A program made the translations under genes and the position numbers. Source: Nemertoderma westbladi (lineage: Eukaryota > Xenacoelomorpha > Nemertodermatida > Nemertodermatidae). Taken from it: a DNA stretch of 64,000 nucleotides. How positions within the stretch are numbered: position 1 is the first letter of the stretch; every line of letters begins with the position of its first letter. The DNA lies in the NCBI GenBank assembly GCA_032718475.1, contig JAUCBJ010006960.1, positions 1 to 64,000 on the forward strand, given 5' to 3'. Under the pieces are notes generated by a model that saw only the letters and a list, made by a program, of their open reading frames with translations, searched no databases and was not told the DNA's origin. Of the stretch, positions 60,676 through 64,000 are shown piece after piece.

Positions 60676-61466
60676 TCCATGGCAGTGCAGTCATTATTGC
60701 AGCTGTTATTTGCATCCGTTTTCCCCTGGAGATGGTTGAATTTTGATTGCGTCTAAAAGCATTTTTGTTATTTATATAAATGTAGCGGAAATCCGGAAAT
60801 CCGTACCAAAGGTTTTATATCACTTTCAAAATAAAGTTATATTTACAAGTGTTTGATAAACCTCTATCAATGACAATCAATCGGCCGAACTCAACCATCT
60901 CTGATAACTAAGGAAAAAAAGGTGAAAATTTCATTGATATGTTGATTTATAATAATTATATTACCATTGCCGTCATCTGTGTTTCTACTTTTTAACTTAC
61001 TTTGATCTCTCCCTGTCATTTAATACAGTGACGTTTCTCAATAGGCCATTATAAGGTTAATTAAATATTATGTTTACTATCCTTTTTTTAAAGATAATAT
61101 CAATTCAGTTTTTCACTTTTTTTGTAACTTTTATTTACAGTATCCGATCCTTTTGTCCTTCTTTTGAACTGCATCCTGTCCTTTTTTTCCTTTTTTTTTT
61201 GAAAATATAAATTCCTTTTTTCCTTTTTTTCATCTATTTTTTTGGCTGGGAGGGCTGTACTGCCACGAACGGATACTGCCACAGACAGATACCACCATGG
61301 ACGGATACTGCCATACAGACAGATACCGCCACAGACGGATATACTGTAGCTTTTGTCTTCTTTTATAAACCGTATTTTTTAGTAGACTTTATCTTATGAT
61401 TAATTTAATTTAGTAAATTTAGCTCTTCATTTTGCAATCCAAGTGTTTAGAGATTTTTGTCAGAGG

Positions 61467-62354
61467 ATGCATAGACGAAGATTTAGTTTGTCTGACAGGT
61501 CAAGCAACTTCGAACGCTTAGGATTTACAAGGAAATATATCAGTCTGCTATTTTGGCACACATTTCTCTTGACATCCTTGACACCACTGGCCCGAATTTG
61601 GAGTGGTCAGTGGTTCGCGGTAACATCACTCGGACTAATGCCAGCCTATCCAAAGCCAGACGAAAACCCTACTGCAGACCGCGCATTTGGTATCCATGCA
61701 TTTTTCGCTATAATGTGGTTGCTGTGTGCCTACATTCAGATAGTGCACACGACTGCTACAAAATTCCACAGAACATTTGGATATATCACTGTAATAGCGT
61801 ACATGCTACATGTTGCAGGAGCAATCAATACTCTTATAACTGATATCGAGCATCACACGATCCTCAACAAATTCATGTTATTCTCTTCCATTTATCGGTC
61901 CACTACATTGGTGGTACACGGAGTATATTGCGCCATTTCTGGGAGACTTACCAAACACAAACATTGTCTTGCCCAAGCCTTCATATGGTCATTAGAAGGA
62001 GCTGGAAGTGTTCGAACCATATCATCCATACAAGTTATATTTGGCTTTGGGCCGGTGTTTTGCGAATGTGAATTTAAAAGTGTTGGAGATCATTGTGATT
62101 GGTCATATACATGGAGGATGTGCTGGACAGCATTATTAACGTTTCTACTTCGTACCGTTTACATTTTAGCTCAGAAAGAACCATCTTTGTCAAGAGAATT
62201 ATACCAGGATTCACTGGGGTACATATGGCGGCTTCTCGTTTTAATCAGCTGTTTCGCATTAGGTTGGAGTCAAACAGATGCTTTAATATTGTTTATTGTA
62301 TTATTAGGCATATCGTCATTAATAGTGGCTTATTCATCCACTAATAAAGGGTAA
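61467..62354 (+). CDS. DUF2306-like multi-pass membrane protein, copy B
   Basis: The same 295-codon protein as 48149-49036 without a single amino-acid change, although the 5' flank has a small indel (aatttagtaaattta against aatttagtttagcaattta). Motifs and predicted membrane segments as in copy A. Both copies appear intact. Confidence 0.7.
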   Translation: MHRRRFSLSDRSSNFERLGFTRKYISLLFWHTFLLTSLTPLARIWSGQWFAVTSLGLMPAYPKPDENPTADRAFGIHAFFAIMWLLCAYIQIVHTTATKFHRTFGYITVIAYMLHVAGAINTLITDIEHHTILNKFMLFSSIYRSTTLVVHGVYCAISGRLTKHKHCLAQAFIWSLEGAGSVRTISSIQVIFGFGPVFCECEFKSVGDHCDWSYTWRMCWTALLTFLLRTVYILAQKEPSLSRELYQDSLGYIWRLLVLISCFALGWSQTDALILFIVLLGISSLIVAYSSTNKG

Positions 62355-62447
62355 TGATTTTTCTACTTTAAAATACATTTTATTGAAAAATAATTGCGAT
62401 AGATAAATAGATAAAAAATTCATATAAATATAAATAAAACAAAAGTG

Positions 62448-62554
62448 ATCTATAAATGGGAACAAGGCAACTTGTTAAACAGAGTGGATCACCCATGGTG
62501 ATGAAAAGGCATTACTTGGCTTAACGAGCCTAAAAGATTCTTCCATCCAATAAT
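62448..62554 (+). mobile_element. SINE 3' fragment, copy B
   Basis: Duplicate of 49130-49236 with the same internal deletion. Confidence 0.75.
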
Positions 62555-63148
62555 TAAATTTTAATTTAATATCAAGCTTGGCAAGTAAAATCTATACCAG
62601 GAGGTATATTGTATTTACAGTACATACTGTGATGTTTCTGTTATTGTATCAATATTATGCTATCAATTGTATAACATTTTCGCATTTCAAATATTACATA
62701 TAAGCAAAATTATTTTCGATATATACATATATATATTCTTTATATTATGTATTTAGTTCTATTTAATATGTTTTTATTCTGTCAGTATTCGTTGTGCTAT
62801 CACTATGTGGGCAATTCCATGGAAAAATGGAATTCCAGGGAAAAATGGAATTCCATAAGGGAAAGACATTTTCATCCATTTTTATGCCGTTTTTTTGCAT
62901 TGAAATCTATAAAGATGAAATTGTCTGTTTAAATTTTGTCAATCTGTTAATTAACAATTTGCGAGAAATGCTATGTATGGATTTTGAAAAATGATTTTTG
63001 TTTGCAGTGTTTTCGAGGTCATCTACTAGAACATACGGTATTATCTCAATTTCAAAAATAATTATATTTGCCTTAGGCCAGATAGGGTGTATGTGTCCAT
63101 ACATACCCTCTACTACTAGGATCGGCATGCTGCATTGCAGCTGCATTT

Positions 63149-64000
63149 TTAAGAATGCTGTGCCGGCTTGTCAACAAAATTGCACCGCCACAACTCCCTA
63201 TCACCCATGACATTTGCTAGATCATCCGCATCTTTAAGGCCAGTGTCCTTTAAGATGCGTCTCAAGAAAATCATGGGCTGTCCACCATGCTTATTCACTC
63301 CATGAGGCTGCCAAAGTACAAGATTATGCACTGGCTGGTCCTCACGGCGAAAGCAATGTCCTGCAAAGCGGAGGCGATTTTGTTCTAGTGTCAAGCTTGG
63401 GGGAACCAATGAGACACCTCCAATGTTATATAGTGTCTGGTTGGAGATGTGTGCATTGTACTTGACACAATGAACCCGGCGTAGCATTCTTGTGAATGTG
63501 CCATCCAGAGATTTGGTGTCCTCAGCAGTTAGAGCCCAGCATGGACTCCCGTAGAGGAGTACTGGAACAACTGCTGCTCTAAATAATCGGACCTTAAGTT
63601 TCCGATTAATTCTCGGTGACTTCCAAATCCTGGAAAGACTATTCAAGGCTGCCCATGCCTTTCATTTACGTATTCGAAGGTCCTCACCTGACTTCCGGAT
63701 CCATGATCCCAGGTAACAGAAGTCGTCCACATGCTCAAGCATACCATCCTTTGAGCTTATGCTCATCCGATCAGAGACTTGCTGAGGACTTTCAAAGTTA
63801 ACTGTCAGAATGTTGGTCTTTCTGGAGTTAATAAAAAGACCAACACTAGAAGCAGCATGTTCTAATGAGCTGAGGAGCCGTTGGGCTCCCTCTAATGATT
63901 CTGAGAGTACTTCTAAGTCATCAGCAAAGTCTAGATCAGTTAGGTACTTGGCAGGATTTCCTCGACTTCTGGAGCCAGTAGGTGGAGTTATCATCACCCC
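63149..64000 (-). pseudogene. LINE reverse transcriptase fragment, copy B (cut by window end)
   Basis: The same RT region as 49876-50727. Here the frame near 63790 is intact, but a stop appears near 63650-63660 where the sequence reads gcctttcatttacg instead of gcctttcccttac. The two copies therefore carry different lesions. Confidence 0.85.

Larger units (their letters stand above)
59662..64000 (+). repeat. Segmental duplication, copy B (runs off the window)
   Basis: Matches 46330-50730 in direct orientation. The shared string tacctataacaatagg spans the left breakpoint in both copies. Differences from A are single substitutions and small indels. Confidence 0.93.

Overview
This is a repeat-rich piece of an animal nuclear genome: multi-exon genes with GT-AG introns, tRNA-derived SINEs, LINEs, Ty3/gypsy and BEL/Pao LTR elements, MITEs and large minisatellites. 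The gene content (a SEL1L3-like gene and a globin with the two classical introns) and the repeat style suggest a marine invertebrate, perhaps an echinoderm or hemichordate. That placement is inference; no species marker is present.

Layout. 1-8.5 kb is a retroelement graveyard on the + strand: a 5'-truncated Ty3/gypsy pol with a candidate LTR, a BEL/Pao gag-protease ORF fused to the tail of RNase H, then an LTR/leader-like segment followed by a decayed ORF I cannot identify. 8.5-17 kb has no gene I can defend. 16.98-44.63 kb (+) holds seven consecutive exons of a SEL1L3-like gene (N-terminal domain, LamG/ConA-like domain, start of the Sel1-repeat region). All six intron phases match and the exons give 949 codons. 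Both ends of the gene lie elsewhere. Its first recovered exon carries a long acidic repeat domain encoded by an in-frame minisatellite. Intron 2 is mostly a 3.9-kb array of a 17-20-bp minisatellite. Intron 3 is about 17 kb and contains a 63-bp-unit satellite that matches a stretch of a local SINE. A young 13.3-kb BEL/Pao element (27768-41060, coding on the minus strand, 1555-bp near-identical LTRs, 5-bp target-site duplication ggttt) is inserted in that satellite.

46.33 kb to the end. A segment starting near 46330 reappears near 59662 at about 13.3-kb spacing and runs off the window. It includes a C-rich tract, a 16-bp minisatellite ending in a perfect 25-bp inverted repeat, an intact multi-pass membrane protein gene (DUF2306-like) with identical predicted protein in both copies, and a LINE reverse-transcriptase fragment. 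Between the copies lie another LINE fragment, a decayed BEL/Pao integrase, a foldback element with a SINE in it, and a complete three-exon globin gene on the minus strand (58135 to 55629, 154 codons) whose introns are loaded with SINEs and a MITE. If the duplication is a true tandem one, a second globin copy should lie just beyond the right edge; otherwise it may be two haplotypes assembled in series.

All statements about homology come from motif recognition and remembered family features; no search was run.
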